Shown here piece by piece: positions 1-6,125 of a DNA stretch of 12,737 bases (within the stretch, counting starts at the first letter, position 1; every line of letters begins with the position of its first letter). This stretch comes from UBA4246 sp045113695 (GTDB lineage Bacteria > Bacillota > Clostridia > Christensenellales > Aristaeellaceae): assembly GCA_045113695.1 (NCBI GenBank), contig JBGUJG010000049.1, positions 1 through 12,737 of the forward strand, written 5' to 3'. The position numbers and the translations under genes were made by a program. The notes under the pieces are model-generated. The model had not been told where the DNA came from. It searched no databases and saw only the letters and a program-made list of their open reading frames with translations.

Positions 1-64
1 CCAGGGCCGTCAGCGTCGCAATGATCCGCTTTCCGGAACACTTGGGAAACTTTTTCTTCATCAT
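1..64 (-). CDS. N-terminus of a probably exported protein (partial)
   Basis: Only the first 21 codons lie in the window. Read on the minus strand from the ATG at 64, the product starts Met-Met-Lys-Lys-Lys-Phe-Pro-Lys, followed by Cys-Ser-Gly-Lys-Arg and then Ile-Ile-Ala-Thr-Leu-Thr-Ala-Leu. A basic start running into a hydrophobic stretch is the normal opening of a signal peptide or an N-terminal membrane anchor. An AGGAG sits about six bases before the ATG at 64; the next codon (61) is also ATG and could be the real start. A near-consensus promoter lies about 240 bases upstream at 302-330, so the messenger would carry a long leader. The function cannot be told from this fragment. Confidence 0.55.
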   Translation of the reverse strand, partial: MMKKKFPKCSGKRIIATLTAL

Positions 65-301
65 GACCAACTCCTATATCATCGGCAAACTGGTATCGGC
101 GGCAGGCGATCTTCCGCCGGGCCGGCGCCCGGCATCCTGGTTCCGGATGCCATCCGCCCTTTGCACCGCGGGCAGGACCCGCGTTTAAAACCGTTCTCAT
201 CCCCTCTGCCGGCACCGCAAGCCTGACCGCGCTGCGGAGAGGGTTTCCGGGCGCCGCCGTCTTCCCGTCCGGTTCATCCGGCGGACCCTTATTAACAGAA
301 G
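65..301 (-). promoter_or_regulatory. long, GC-rich, hairpin-forming 5' leader of the partial gene
   Basis: This stretch of more than 230 bases has no gene of its own and lies between a strong minus-strand promoter (302-330) and the start codon at 64. It contains perfect hairpins: 131-137 with 145-151 (GGCATCC/GGATGCC, 7-base loop) and 167-172 with 178-183 (CGCGGG/CCCGCG, 5-base loop). A competing hairpin, 144-148 with 152-156, reuses part of the first. I compared it by eye with cobalamin, SAM, glycine, THF, c-di-GMP and c-di-AMP riboswitch cores and recognised none. It may be an attenuator, an unrecognised riboswitch or just a structured leader. Confidence 0.4.
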
Positions 302-330
302 ATTATAACAAATTTCGAAGTACCTATCAA
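302..330 (-). promoter_or_regulatory. sigma-A promoter for the partial gene at 1-64
   Basis: Read on the minus strand, a -35 box TTGATA (325-330) is separated by exactly 17 bases from a perfect -10 box TATAAT (302-307). Transcription would start near 295 and run towards the partial gene. It lies 56 bases beyond the TetR stop codon, so it serves the next gene rather than the regulator. Confidence 0.75.
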
Positions 331-385
331 GAATACTGTTGTAAAAACATCGAAAATACCGGCGGAAAACGTGTACGGCGCCTGC

Positions 386-1036
386 TTACACCCGGACCAT
401 CTGGGCATACAGCATGTTCCGCAGCATCAGCAGCTCTTCTTCGGGATTTGTCCCCCCTCCGCTCACATAAAACAGGCCTACCGAATACCGGGTCACCGTT
501 GCGAGCATGATATGGAACAGGGCGGAAAACATCATTCTCTCGGGAAGATCCGTCCGGATGGTCCGGTCCCGCATCCCCTTTTCGTACAGCTGATGGAAAG
601 AGGCCAGCAGGCCGTCGATCAGCCTGGTATAACCGAGCTTTTTCTCATCGGGCGGATTCTCCAGCCGGATGAAGTTGTAGAAGGAGTAATGGAACCGCAG
701 GATGTCCTGATGATGACGGTAGAGGTTGATGAAGCTGTCCAGAAAATAGCCGAACTCCTCCGCCGCCGTCATCCTGGCGCGCTCCTCTTCTTTCAGCGAC
801 GACCGCCAGGAAGCGATGTACTCTTCCCATTTCCAGGTACTGATCGCCATCACCAGCTCCGTCTTGTCGGCAAAATACCGGTACAGCGTCGCCCGGCTGA
901 CACCGCTGGCCTGCGCGATATCCGGCATGGTGACCGTCTCGATGCCTTTCCTGGAAAAGAGGCGGAAACCTTCCTCCAGGATATGCTGCCGCTTCGCCGC
1001 TTTCCAGCCCGCTTCCTGACTCGGTGTCAACTTCAT
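386..1036 (-). CDS. TetR/AcrR family transcriptional regulator
   Basis: The 216-residue product has the normal TetR length and layout. Residues about 17-66 form the DNA-binding part: a first helix with Ile-Leu-Glu-Glu-Gly-Phe-Arg-Leu-Phe, then 'MPDIAQASGVSRATLYRYF', the family's helix-turn-helix signature, followed by 'ADKTELV'. The remaining 150 residues are the variable ligand-binding and dimer domain, so the inducer cannot be predicted. The gene diverges from the flavoprotein at 1301 and has its own promoter at 1088-1116 with a small palindrome over the start site, which suggests autorepression and perhaps control of the neighbours. The start is ambiguous: GAGGAGG ends only a couple of bases before the ATG at 1036, whereas a TTG at codon 3 (1030) sits about 7 bases from it. 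The true protein may therefore begin two residues later. Confidence 0.9.
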   Translation of the reverse strand: MKLTPSQEAGWKAAKRQHILEEGFRLFSRKGIETVTMPDIAQASGVSRATLYRYFADKTELVMAISTWKWEEYIASWRSSLKEEERARMTAAEEFGYFLDSFINLYRHHQDILRFHYSFYNFIRLENPPDEKKLGYTRLIDGLLASFHQLYEKGMRDRTIRTDLPERMMFSALFHIMLATVTRYSVGLFYVSGGGTNPEEELLMLRNMLYAQMVRV

Positions 1037-1069
1037 TCCTCCTCAGCGTCCCGGTTGTCTGCAAAAAGT

Positions 1070-1086
1070 TGAGACTCTCCATCTCA
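1070..1086. promoter_or_regulatory. candidate TetR operator palindrome
   Basis: TGAGA (1070-1074) and TCTCA (1082-1086) form an inverted repeat with a 7-base spacer. It sits just downstream of the -10 box of the regulator's promoter and covers the expected start of transcription. TetR proteins usually bind palindromes of about 15-20 bases in such positions. The half-sites are only 5 bases long, so chance is possible. Confidence 0.35.
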
Positions 1087-1087
1087 T

Positions 1088-1116
1088 ATTATATACTGAA
1101 CAGGTAGAGATTGCAA
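1088..1116 (-). promoter_or_regulatory. sigma-A promoter of the TetR gene
   Basis: On the minus strand, TTGCAA (1111-1116) and a perfect TATAAT (1088-1093) are separated by 17 bases. The leader to the ATG at 1036 is about 45 bases. Confidence 0.7.
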
Positions 1117-1209
1117 GAATGCATGTTGTATTTTCCTTACCGAAATATGAAGATTTTTTTAATTATCTCCATGTTCCGGGCATGCTTCTGTAACAAAGAC
1201 GGCCTTTGC

Positions 1210-1238
1210 TGGACGGACATCCGGTTTTCCTGTATAAT
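1210..1238 (+). promoter_or_regulatory. sigma-A promoter of the flavoprotein gene
   Basis: TGGACG (1210-1215, 4 of 6 matches to TTGACA) and a perfect TATAAT (1233-1238) are 17 bases apart. Transcription would begin near 1245, about 55 bases before the TTG start. It would drive the flavoprotein and the closely spaced DUF218 gene. Confidence 0.65.
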
Positions 1239-1300
1239 GATGGCACGGGCGGCTTTTCTGCCGGCCGAATGCGGGAGGGTCTGAACGGGAGGGCGCGGCA

Positions 1301-2515
1301 TTGAACAGGAGAAGCGTGCTGGTCATCGGCGGGGGAGCCGGCGGGCTCTGCGCCGGGATTGCCGCGGCCGGGACCGGCGCGGCGGTGACCATTCTGGAGA
1401 AACGTCCGAAGCCGGGGAAGAAGCTGCTCGCGACCGGCAACGGCCGGTGCAACCTGGCCAACCTCGGGCCCGCCCGTTACTTTGGGGACAGCGCGTTCGC
1501 TTCAGAGACGCTGAACCGGTTCCCGGTGCCGCTCCTGCTGCGCACGCTCGAGGGCTGGGGCCTGCCCCTGACCCGGGACGGAGACCTGGTCTATCCCGCG
1601 GTCCGCCAGGCCGGCGCCGTGCTATCCCTGCTGACGGAGCGGCTGAATGCCCTGCGCGCCCGTATCGTGACGGAAGCGGATGTGATTTCCCTGGAGCGCG
1701 GCCGGGAGGGCTTTGCCGCCCGCACGGCGGACGGAAGGGTGTTTCCCGCGGACGCCTGCGTGCTGGCCACCGGCGGCCTGGCCGGGGGGCCCCTCGGCTG
1801 CGAGCGGAAAGACTACGGCCTGGCCGCAGACCTGGGCCACCGGGTGACGCCTCTTTTTGCCGCGCTCGCCCCGGTCGAAACACAGCCCGCGCCGCCCAAA
1901 GCGCTGAGCGGGCTGCGCCTGAGGGCCTATGTCCGCCTCCTGGCCGGGGACGCCTGCCTGCAGGCGGAGAGCGGGGAAGTGCTGCTGACTGACTACGGGC
2001 TGAGCGGCATCTGCGTCATGCAGCTGTCCCGCTCGGCCCGGGAAGCGCTGGACCAGGGGCTTTCTCCCCGCCTGACGGTGGACCTGAGCCCGCTGCTGCT
2101 GCCCGATCCCCTGCCGTTCGGCCCGATCCCGGCCGATACTCCGGACCGGGAAAAGGAGATCCTTTCCCTCCTGCGCCGCCGGAAGGATTCGCTGCCCGGC
2201 CAGAACCCGCTTTGCGGCCTGCTGCCGGACGCCCTGGTCCGGCGGCTGCAGGGCCGGCCGGCGGAAGAGACTGTCCGCCTGCTGAGCGCCCGGCCGTTTC
2301 CCGTCCGGAAGGTCCGGGACGCCGCTTACGCTCAGGTGACCGCCGGAGGAGTCGCGGCGGACGATGTTGATCCGGGAACGATGGCGTCCCGCCTGTGCCC
2401 GGGGCTTTTCCTGGCAGGGGAGCTGCTCAACGTGGACGGCGCCTGCGGGGGCTACAACCTGCAGTTCGCGATGATCAGCGGGATCATCGCCGGACGGAGC
2501 GCCGCGTCCGTCTGA
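1301..2515 (+). CDS. HI0933/BaiN-like FAD-dependent oxidoreductase
   Basis: This 404-residue flavoprotein has the usual length of the HI0933 (YhiN/BaiN, 'aminoacetone oxidase family') group. The N-terminus carries the dinucleotide-binding turn Val-Ile-Gly-Gly-Gly-Ala-Gly-Gly (residues 8-15) and an acidic strand end 'ILEKR'. Residues 40-51 (Lys-Lys-Leu-Leu-Ala-Thr-Gly-Asn-Gly-Arg-Cys-Asn) are the diagnostic family motif. The C-terminus has 'ELLNVDGACGGYNLQFA' from residue 374, the second FAD contact. One gut member (BaiN) is linked to reductive bile-acid dehydroxylation, but most members have no assigned substrate and none is claimed here. A TTG start fits best: GGGAGGG at 1287-1293 lies 7 bases before it. 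A GTG at 1316 behind AGGAG is an alternative. The gene is followed after 26 bases by the DUF218 gene, probably in one transcript. Confidence 0.9.
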   Translation: MNRRSVLVIGGGAGGLCAGIAAAGTGAAVTILEKRPKPGKKLLATGNGRCNLANLGPARYFGDSAFASETLNRFPVPLLLRTLEGWGLPLTRDGDLVYPAVRQAGAVLSLLTERLNALRARIVTEADVISLERGREGFAARTADGRVFPADACVLATGGLAGGPLGCERKDYGLAADLGHRVTPLFAALAPVETQPAPPKALSGLRLRAYVRLLAGDACLQAESGEVLLTDYGLSGICVMQLSRSAREALDQGLSPRLTVDLSPLLLPDPLPFGPIPADTPDREKEILSLLRRRKDSLPGQNPLCGLLPDALVRRLQGRPAEETVRLLSARPFPVRKVRDAAYAQVTAGGVAADDVDPGTMASRLCPGLFLAGELLNVDGACGGYNLQFAMISGIIAGRSAASV

Positions 2516-2541
2516 ACCCGTACAAGTACAAGGAGATTTTT

Positions 2542-3144
2542 ATGAGCAAGAAACCGGGTCGGTCCCTGACGCGCAGGATCTTCACCCTGCTGGGCGTTCT
2601 TGTCCTGCTCTGGGCGGCGGCCTTTTCCGCGCTGTGGATCTGGGGCCTTGCGGAAGGGGCCGGCGGGGAAGCGGACGTCATGATCATTCCGGGCTCGAAC
2701 GTACTGCCGGACGGCACCCCGAACACGGTGCTGATGGCCAGGCTGGAAACCGCGCTGGCAAGGTACCGGGAATCTCCCCTGCCCATCGTCTGCTGCGGCG
2801 CGCAGGGGCCGGACGAGCCGATGCCGGAGGGCGAGGCCATGAAGGCCTGGCTCATCGGGCAGGGCGTGCCGGACGGCATGGTCACGGCCGAAACCCATTC
2901 CTTCAACACCTATGAGAACATCGGCAACGCGCTGGCCCTGCTGCCGCAGGGCGCCCGGCGGGCCCTGATCGTCACCAGCGACTACCATGTGCCCAGGGCC
3001 GTGCGCATCGCCCGCGCCAAGGGCCTGGAAGCCGTCGGCCTGGGAAGCCCCGTCTGGCTGCCGCTCAACCGGCTGCGGGGCAATACCAGAGAGATCCTGG
3101 CCTGGGTCAAGTTCCTGTGGCTGAGCTGGACAGGGAAGGTTTAG
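2542..3144 (+). CDS. YdcF/SanA-like DUF218 membrane-anchored protein
   Basis: The product has 200 residues when started at the ATG at 2542, which has AAGGAG six bases upstream. After a basic start, residues about 12-32 form one hydrophobic helix, so the rest should sit outside the cytoplasm. The body shows the DUF218 pattern: 'VMIIPGSNVLPDGTPNTVL' with the Arg-x-x-x-Ala helix after it, 'ETHSFNTYENI' in the middle and 'TSDYHVPRAVRIA' towards the end. Members of this family (SanA, YdcF, ElyC) are linked to envelope integrity and vancomycin tolerance, but the chemistry is largely unknown. It lies 26 bases after the flavoprotein gene. A heptamer repeat array begins at the very next base after the stop codon TAG. 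Confidence 0.88.
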   Translation: MSKKPGRSLTRRIFTLLGVLVLLWAAAFSALWIWGLAEGAGGEADVMIIPGSNVLPDGTPNTVLMARLETALARYRESPLPIVCCGAQGPDEPMPEGEAMKAWLIGQGVPDGMVTAETHSFNTYENIGNALALLPQGARRALIVTSDYHVPRAVRIARAKGLEAVGLGSPVWLPLNRLRGNTREILAWVKFLWLSWTGKV

Positions 3145-3264
3145 TTCATAATTCATAATGCATAATTCATAATTCATAATGGTTTGTCCGGTGAACAGGC
3201 TGTCACCGCAGATCATCCGCGCCGCAGGCGCGCATTGTGCATTGTGCATTGTGCATTGCATTGG
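3145..3264 (+). repeat. heptamer-repeat intergenic element 1
   Basis: Five 7-base units run from 3145 to 3179: TTCATAA, TTCATAA, TGCATAA, TTCATAA, TTCATAA. A core of about 50 bases contains two hairpins: 3190-3207 (GGTGA...TCACC) and 3218-3232 (CGCGCC-gca-GGCGCG). Then a second 7-base array, GCATTGT three times followed by GCATTGC, runs from 3232 to 3259. The right-hand units read on the other strand are ACAATGC, one base away from the left middle unit rotated to ATAATGC. The two arrays are therefore imperfect inverted repeats. The element begins directly at the DUF218 stop codon and ends just before the ribosome binding site of the next gene. No transposase is present. Confidence 0.8.
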
Positions 3265-3275
3265 AGGTAGTTGTT

Positions 3276-3887
3276 ATGTCTTTCATTCCCATGAAGCCCG
3301 GCACCCTGCTTTCTCCCGTGCCCGCCGCGCTGATCGGCAGCGGGGCCGAAGGGCCGGACGGCCCCGTGCAGAACCTGATGACCGCAGCCTGGGCCGGCAC
3401 GGTCTGCTCCGACCCGCCGATGGTCTCCGTTTCGGTCCGGCCGAGCCGGTACACCTATGAGCTGATCGAGAAAAGCGGGGAGTTCACCGTCAGCCTGACC
3501 GACCGCAGGCTGCTCCGGGCGGCCGATTACTGCGGCGTCCGCTCCGGCCGGGACGAAGACAAGTTCGCCGTCTGCGGGCTGACAAAGGTACTGCCGGAGG
3601 GGCTTCGGCTGGCTCCTGCCGTCGCCGAGAGCCCGGTCACCCTGGCCTGCCGGGTGCGGGAGCGCCTGCCCCTGGGCAGCCATGTCATGTACATCGGGGA
3701 AATCGTTTCGACAGGCGTCCGGGAAGACCTGATGGACGCGGACGGGGCCATCCGTCTGGAGCGCGCCGGCCTGATCGCCTACAGCCACGGCGTCTACAGC
3801 GCCCTGGGCGAAGCCCTCGGCTTCTTCGGTTTCTCTGTCGCCGCGCCGGACGTGCTCGCGCGGCGGATGGCAAGGCTGAAGGAATAA
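3276..3887 (+). CDS. flavin reductase-like (FMN split-barrel) protein
   Basis: The 203-residue product matches the flavin reductase-like/flavoredoxin split-barrel family in size and sequence. 'NLMTAAWAGTVCSDPPMVSV' (about residues 33-52) is the typical FMN-binding strand-turn, followed by 'RPSRYTYELIEKSGEFTVSL', the conserved segment in which a residue group binds the isoalloxazine and the Glu-Phe-Thr-Val-Ser strand follows. Members bind FMN and either reduce flavin for a partner or carry electrons; this one has no attached second domain. The start at 3276 is chosen because GGAGG lies at 3263-3267. The open frame extends upstream only into the heptamer array. It is the last gene before the strong terminator at 3900-3943. 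It may be in the same transcript as the two genes before it, but the repeat element lies between them. Confidence 0.88.
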   Translation: MSFIPMKPGTLLSPVPAALIGSGAEGPDGPVQNLMTAAWAGTVCSDPPMVSVSVRPSRYTYELIEKSGEFTVSLTDRRLLRAADYCGVRSGRDEDKFAVCGLTKVLPEGLRLAPAVAESPVTLACRVRERLPLGSHVMYIGEIVSTGVREDLMDADGAIRLERAGLIAYSHGVYSALGEALGFFGFSVAAPDVLARRMARLKE

Positions 3888-3899
3888 CGGTTCTTTGTG

Positions 3900-3943
3900 G
3901 AACAAAGGGGCGGTTGCATTCATCTGCAGCCGTCCCTTTGTTC
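3900..3943. terminator. bidirectional rho-independent terminator
   Basis: The 14-base arms 3900-3913 and 3930-3943 (GAACAAAGGGGCGG with CCGTCCCTTTGTTC) pair with one G-U. The stem continues inward through 3914-3918 with 3925-3929 to a 6-base loop. The right arm and following bases are T-rich, and on the other strand the left arm supplies the U-rich tail. It separates the plus-strand flavin gene from the minus-strand gene ending at 3973 and should stop both. Confidence 0.88.
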
Positions 3944-3972
3944 TTTCATGGATGTATGATCCCGGTCAGGGG

Positions 3973-4500
3973 TTATTGCGCCTTCTGGATGGAAGAAGCC
4001 ATCACCTTGTACAGGCTCGTATAGGGCTCCTGATCGGCCAGCGTGAAGCCGAACACCAGGGTGGTGCCCTTTTCGGTGCCGAAAGCGAAGCATACGGTGG
4101 TCACGCCCTCTGCCTCGGCGCTGAACTGGGTGCAGGGCAGGCCGTTCACGACCATCTCCCACAGGGTCTTGCCCTGGCTCTGCAGGCCGGCCTTGAAGGC
4201 ATCAATGCTGGTCTCCACGATCTGCGCGTTGACGACGGCCTTGTATTCCTTGTCGCTCTTCAGCACCATGAAGGTGCCTGCGTCCAGGGTTTCCTTCGGG
4301 ATTTCGGTATCCTTGAATTCAGCGGGCACAAACATCCTGAGCCCGGTCTGGGCCACATTGGCAAACTGGCCTTCGATCTTCGCGGCGTCGGCTTCATGGT
4401 CGCTCCAGTTGACGGCGGTCGGAGCGGTTTCGCCGGCAAAAGCGGCGGCGGCGGTCAGCATCACACACAGGACCATCATCACAGCAAACAGTTTCTTCAT
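3973..4500 (-). CDS. small exported protein of unknown function
   Basis: The product has 175 residues. It begins with a clear signal peptide: Met-Lys-Lys-Leu, a hydrophobic core of about 15 residues and an Ala-rich end 'AAAAFAGE' suited to signal peptidase I near residue 22. No lipobox Cys is at the cleavage site. The mature part of about 150 residues has no motif I can name. It has alternating strands and short helices and two Cys residues ('GLPCTQF' and 'TTVCFAF') that could form a disulfide. Its size and pattern resemble small secreted PsbP/DcrB-like domains, but this is only an impression. GGAGG lies about 9 bases before the ATG. It is the last gene of the minus-strand block and reads into the bidirectional terminator. 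Confidence 0.8.
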   Translation of the reverse strand: MKKLFAVMMVLCVMLTAAAAFAGETAPTAVNWSDHEADAAKIEGQFANVAQTGLRMFVPAEFKDTEIPKETLDAGTFMVLKSDKEYKAVVNAQIVETSIDAFKAGLQSQGKTLWEMVVNGLPCTQFSAEAEGVTTVCFAFGTEKGTTLVFGFTLADQEPYTSLYKVMASSIQKAQ

Positions 4501-4680
4501 TTTATCTTTCCTCCGAATTTCATTGTCATTCCGGTTCCTTTGGGAATCGTGTGTTTTGTCCGCAGGCTGCTTTCATCGCCGCCTGCATGTTTTGATACGC
4601 CCTTCAGGGAACCGTGGCAGTGATCCGGAGAAAAAATTTTTTTGAAGCAGTTCTGTCCACATATTTTTAAGCCAAATGAA

Positions 4681-4728
4681 ACGTCCTGCGCAGGGGGTTC
4701 CGCAGGGGGGTCGCAAGACCCCACTGCG
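4681..4728 (-). other. GC-rich hairpin region after the SH3 gene
   Basis: Just beyond the stop codon of the SH3-domain gene, CGCAG (4701-4705) pairs with CTGCG (4724-4728). Inside it, GGGGTC pairs with GACCCC around a GCAA loop, with a single mismatch between the two helices. The left arm is duplicated: CGCAGGGGG occurs at 4689-4697 and 4701-4709, so the right arm has two possible partners. CCTGCGCAGG at 4685-4694 is a perfect palindrome. There is no U-tract after it on the minus strand, so it is not a standard terminator. It could stabilise a 3' end or be a copy of a dispersed repeat. Confidence 0.5.
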
Positions 4729-4734
4729 ATCAAT

Positions 4735-5964
4735 TTATTTCAGGAAGCACGACATCAGATACCCGGTCTGATCCTCCCAGAGCACCTTGCTCCATTCGTC
4801 TCCGGGGATCAGCACGGTGACCTCCTCGCCGGAATACAGCTCCGCCAGCACGTTGCCGGATACGATCCTCGGGGTGGAGCGGAAATTGACGTATGTCCGC
4901 TGATTGGTGACCTGCCGGACAGGCGTTCCCGGAACGCCGTACACCGTCAGGTACCGGGTCATCACAAAGCCCGTCTCCCCGGAGGCCGTCCGCACCCTGC
5001 ACCAGCTGAGCCCCGGGTTCAGGATCTCCACCCGCTCCCCGTCGGCGCAGACGGTGATCACCCGCGACGTTCCGGAGGGCTGTTCCCGCAGGTTCAGCCC
5101 CGGAGCGCTGGCGACCACGCCGTAGGCCGCCGCGGAAGAGGATGCCGGCACGGGCCGGACAGACCCGTGGGGCGCCGAGGTTTCCCGCAGGTAACTGCTG
5201 GCCATGAACCCGTCCGTCCCGTTGTAGCGGACATACCAGAACTGGCTGCCCTTGAGGAGCACCTCCACCACCTGGCCCAGGGGCACCTTGTCCAGCACCT
5301 TTTCATTCATCGAAGGGCCCTGGCGGAAATTGACCGTCCGGCCGCTCGACGCAGCGGCGTATGCGTAGGAGACCCCGCCTCCGCCCCCCGTGCGGCGGAT
5401 GAACTCTTCTTTGAAATAGCCCAGCATCCCGTCGATCTCGACCTGATACCATCCGTTTTCCTGGCTAAGCACCCGGCAGGTCGCTCCGTTGTAATAGATG
5501 CCCAGGACGTCCGCGTCATAGCTCGGATATTCCCGCAGATTGAGGAAAGCACGGGCGTTCTGGTTGGTCACCACGCCGATGTCCTCCCCGCCTTCGCCCG
5601 GCCGGGTCAGATAGCCGTCCACCATGTAGCCGGTCCGGCCCGTGCGGATGACGCGCACCAGATCCCAGTCCCCATAGTTTCCCTGGATCTCCACCCACTC
5701 GCCCTTCAGGTAGCTGGCCAGGACCTTCGAGTTGTATCCCGGCCCCTGCCGCAGGTTCAGGGAAGTGGTATTGTCGATCACCGCGTATTCCGGGGCGTAA
5801 TGATCGTATTCGGCAGCATCGCCGTACTGAGCGTAATCCCCGTACTGAGCGTAATCCCCGTACTGAGCAAAGCCGCCGTATTCCCCCTGCGCGCTGTGAA
5901 CGGCGCAGCAGCCCAGCAGCAGAAGCAGGAGCATGGCCAGCCGTTTTTTCCAATTTCCTTTCAT
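4735..5964 (-). CDS. exported protein with five bacterial SH3 domains
   Basis: The product has 409 residues. The N-terminus (Met-Lys-Gly-Asn-Trp-Lys-Lys-Arg, then a Leu run) is an export signal. Cys19-Cys20 after 'LLLG' resembles a weak lipobox, so lipoprotein or cleaved secretion are both possible. Residues 33-49 are a Gln-Tyr-Gly-Asp hexapeptide repeat. Five SH3_3-type domains follow at about 60-121, 129-191, 202-261, 281-341 and 349-409. Each has the typical Leu-Asn-Leu-Arg (or Val-Asn-Phe-Arg) strand, a basic loop and a 'GYM/GFM...YL' end. Such domains bind cell-wall peptide crosslinks, and no catalytic domain is attached. A Gly-rich linker (193-197) and a Ser/Ala linker (268-280) separate some of the repeats. 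The start at 5964 is supported by GGGAGGAAGG upstream. A terminator upstream at 6073-6109 isolates it from the reductase gene, so it needs its own promoter; I found no convincing one. Confidence 0.9.
   Translation of the reverse strand: MKGNWKKRLAMLLLLLLGCCAVHSAQGEYGGFAQYGDYAQYGDYAQYGDAAEYDHYAPEYAVIDNTTSLNLRQGPGYNSKVLASYLKGEWVEIQGNYGDWDLVRVIRTGRTGYMVDGYLTRPGEGGEDIGVVTNQNARAFLNLREYPSYDADVLGIYYNGATCRVLSQENGWYQVEIDGMLGYFKEEFIRRTGGGGGVSYAYAAASSGRTVNFRQGPSMNEKVLDKVPLGQVVEVLLKGSQFWYVRYNGTDGFMASSYLRETSAPHGSVRPVPASSSAAAYGVVASAPGLNLREQPSGTSRVITVCADGERVEILNPGLSWCRVRTASGETGFVMTRYLTVYGVPGTPVRQVTNQRTYVNFRSTPRIVSGNVLAELYSGEEVTVLIPGDEWSKVLWEDQTGYLMSCFLK
5823..5868 (-). repeat. 18-base in-frame tandem repeat in the SH3 gene
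   Basis: An 18-base unit starting CGTACTGAGC on the plus strand is repeated about 2.6 times without a mismatch (5823-5840, 5841-5858, 5859-5868). It encodes the hexapeptide Ala-Gln-Tyr-Gly-Asp-Tyr in tandem. The perfect DNA identity suggests recent slippage, so copy number may vary between strains. Confidence 0.85.
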
Positions 5965-6072
5965 TTTCTGTCCTTCCTCCCGTCCGCGCCCATTACGGCA
6001 GTTTCAACTATATAACGAACGGGAAAGGAATTTTGTTGCATCAGAAACAGGTTTACAGAGGATAAAATGCTG

Positions 6073-6109
6073 AAAAAACGGCTGCCCCGCCATACAGGCA
6101 GGGCAGCCG
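6073..6109 (-). terminator. rho-independent terminator of the flavoprotein reductase gene
   Basis: CGGCTGCCC (6079-6087) pairs perfectly with GGGCAGCCG (6101-6109). After a C/A mismatch an inner GCC/GGC pair closes a 5-base loop. On the minus strand the stem is followed at once by six U residues (the A-run 6073-6078). It lies 17 bases past the reductase stop codon. Confidence 0.88.
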
Positions 6110-6125
6110 GCCGATGTATCAGGGA

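Noticed and set aside
65..301. Known riboswitch in the leader of the partial gene
   Set aside because: I compared it by eye with cobalamin, SAM, glycine, THF, c-di-GMP and c-di-AMP cores and found no convincing match. It is kept only as a structured leader.
2452..3261. A 269-codon minus-strand frame with a repetitive Met-Asn-Tyr-Glu-Leu start
   Set aside because: Its start is translation of the heptamer arrays and the rest is antisense to the DUF218 gene. It is a spurious frame created by the repeat.
3145..3264. CRISPR array or satellite of a known class
   Set aside because: The units are 7 bases with no unique spacers and no cas genes are present.
1301..3887. A bile-acid reduction cluster, because the flavoprotein resembles BaiN
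   Set aside because: No other bai-like gene is present, and the HI0933 family is widespread with mostly unknown substrates.
4562..4586. Hairpin GCAGGC...GCCTGC as a terminator before the small exported protein gene
   Set aside because: The T-run follows only on the plus strand, where no gene ends, and on the minus strand it lies in the leader. A 6-base stem with a 13-base loop is weak evidence.
4642..6015. A 457-codon plus-strand frame opposite the SH3 gene
   Set aside because: It shows no domain pattern, and the minus strand encodes five clear SH3 domains and a signal peptide.
5965..6072. Promoter of the SH3 gene around the TATATA sequence near 6008-6014
   Set aside because: A -10-like sequence exists, but no acceptable -35 box lies 16-18 bases away, so it was not called.
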